A DNA stretch of 64,000 nucleotides from assembly GCA_019449655.1 (NCBI GenBank), contig JAHQXD010000003.1, forward strand, positions 443,551-507,550, in the 5' to 3' direction. The translations under genes were made by a program, and so were the position numbers. The stretch's first letter is position 1. Every line of letters begins with the position of its first letter. Origin of the DNA: Ferrigenium straubiae. Its GTDB lineage: Bacteria; Pseudomonadota; Gammaproteobacteria; Burkholderiales; Gallionellaceae. Positions 63,961 through 64,000 of this stretch are shown piece after piece. The notes under the pieces are model-generated. The model searched no databases. It was given only the letters and a program-made list of their open reading frames with translations, and was not told the DNA's origin.

Positions 63961-63988
63961 ACTTTTTCTTGCGTCGCCAAGAAAAAGT
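63961..63988. repeat. Palindrome at the window end (actttttcttg / caagaaaaagt)
   Basis: The perfect 11-base arms actttttcttg (63961-63971) and caagaaaaagt (63978-63988) surround cgtcgc. A common dispersed unit of betaproteobacterial intergenic DNA; the run continues to the window edge with no gene seen. Confidence 0.7.
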
Positions 63989-64000
63989 AACCAAAAAGAA

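Overview
The window looks like a chromosomal segment of a GC-rich betaproteobacterium, most likely of the Nitrosomonadales/Gallionellaceae type. The evidence is the gene content and order: an Acidithiobacillus-type gshA, the PTS-Ntr-like trio EIIA-HPr-EI without sugar permeases, yqgE-ruvX-pyrB followed by a catalytically dead pyrC homologue, a dciA/M23/secA/argJ block, thrB beside a DUF2782 gene, and polA. This assignment rests on recognised protein families, not on a database search. No rRNA, tRNA or CRISPR array was seen.

Layout. 1-5007: AT-rich accessory DNA with the tail of an addiction-module antitoxin, then a tight four-gene cassette (D12-class adenine methyltransferase, calcineurin-like phosphoesterase, P-loop ATPase, unknown Rossmann-like protein) that resembles an uncharacterised defence or modification system. 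5157-10204: ftsY, a divergent pair of M16 peptidase genes (one active, one pseudo-enzyme), rsmD, coaD, ferredoxin. 10311-17843 (minus): DUF4129/DUF58/MoxR cluster, mutM, and a GldA/GldF/GldG-like ABC system. 17904-22883 (minus): gshA, apbE, a 46-residue gene, EIIA, HPr, EI. 23023-26258 (plus): yqgE-ruvX-pyrB-pyrC', each overlapping the next.

26341-34473: second accessory island. It opens with a toxin-antitoxin graveyard (antitoxin plus frameshifted PIN toxin, BrnA-like gene with a nonsense codon, intact BrnT-antitoxin pair, a truncated duplicate) and continues with a four-gene operon: DNA cytosine-5 methyltransferase, McrB-like AAA+ protein, McrC-like DUF2357/PD-(D/E)XK protein and an endonuclease-III-like DNA glycosylase. 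This resembles the two-subunit LlaJI/BsuMI restriction systems with an added mismatch-repair enzyme. Base composition shifts inside the mcrB-like gene just before Walker A, suggesting exchange of the specificity half.

34546-63869: housekeeping genes again: prlC, a glutaredoxin-like protein, uvrD, BPSS1780-type membrane protein, thrB, DUF2782, a deoxyinosine/uracil glycosylase, LOG, polA, a few orphan genes, flavin reductase/DUF3617/PQQ dehydrogenase, rpiA-phoU-ppx, pgm, ridA, recG, ubiC, dciA, M23 peptidase, secA, a cNMP-binding protein and argJ.

The most unusual features are (i) the two accessory operons, (ii) dispersed palindromic repeats that lie in frame inside uvrD and polA and so encode extra linker peptides, with relatives upstream of recG and around ptsI and ftsY, and (iii) an rsmD gene whose conserved N-terminus extends upstream of any ATG/GTG/TTG codon.
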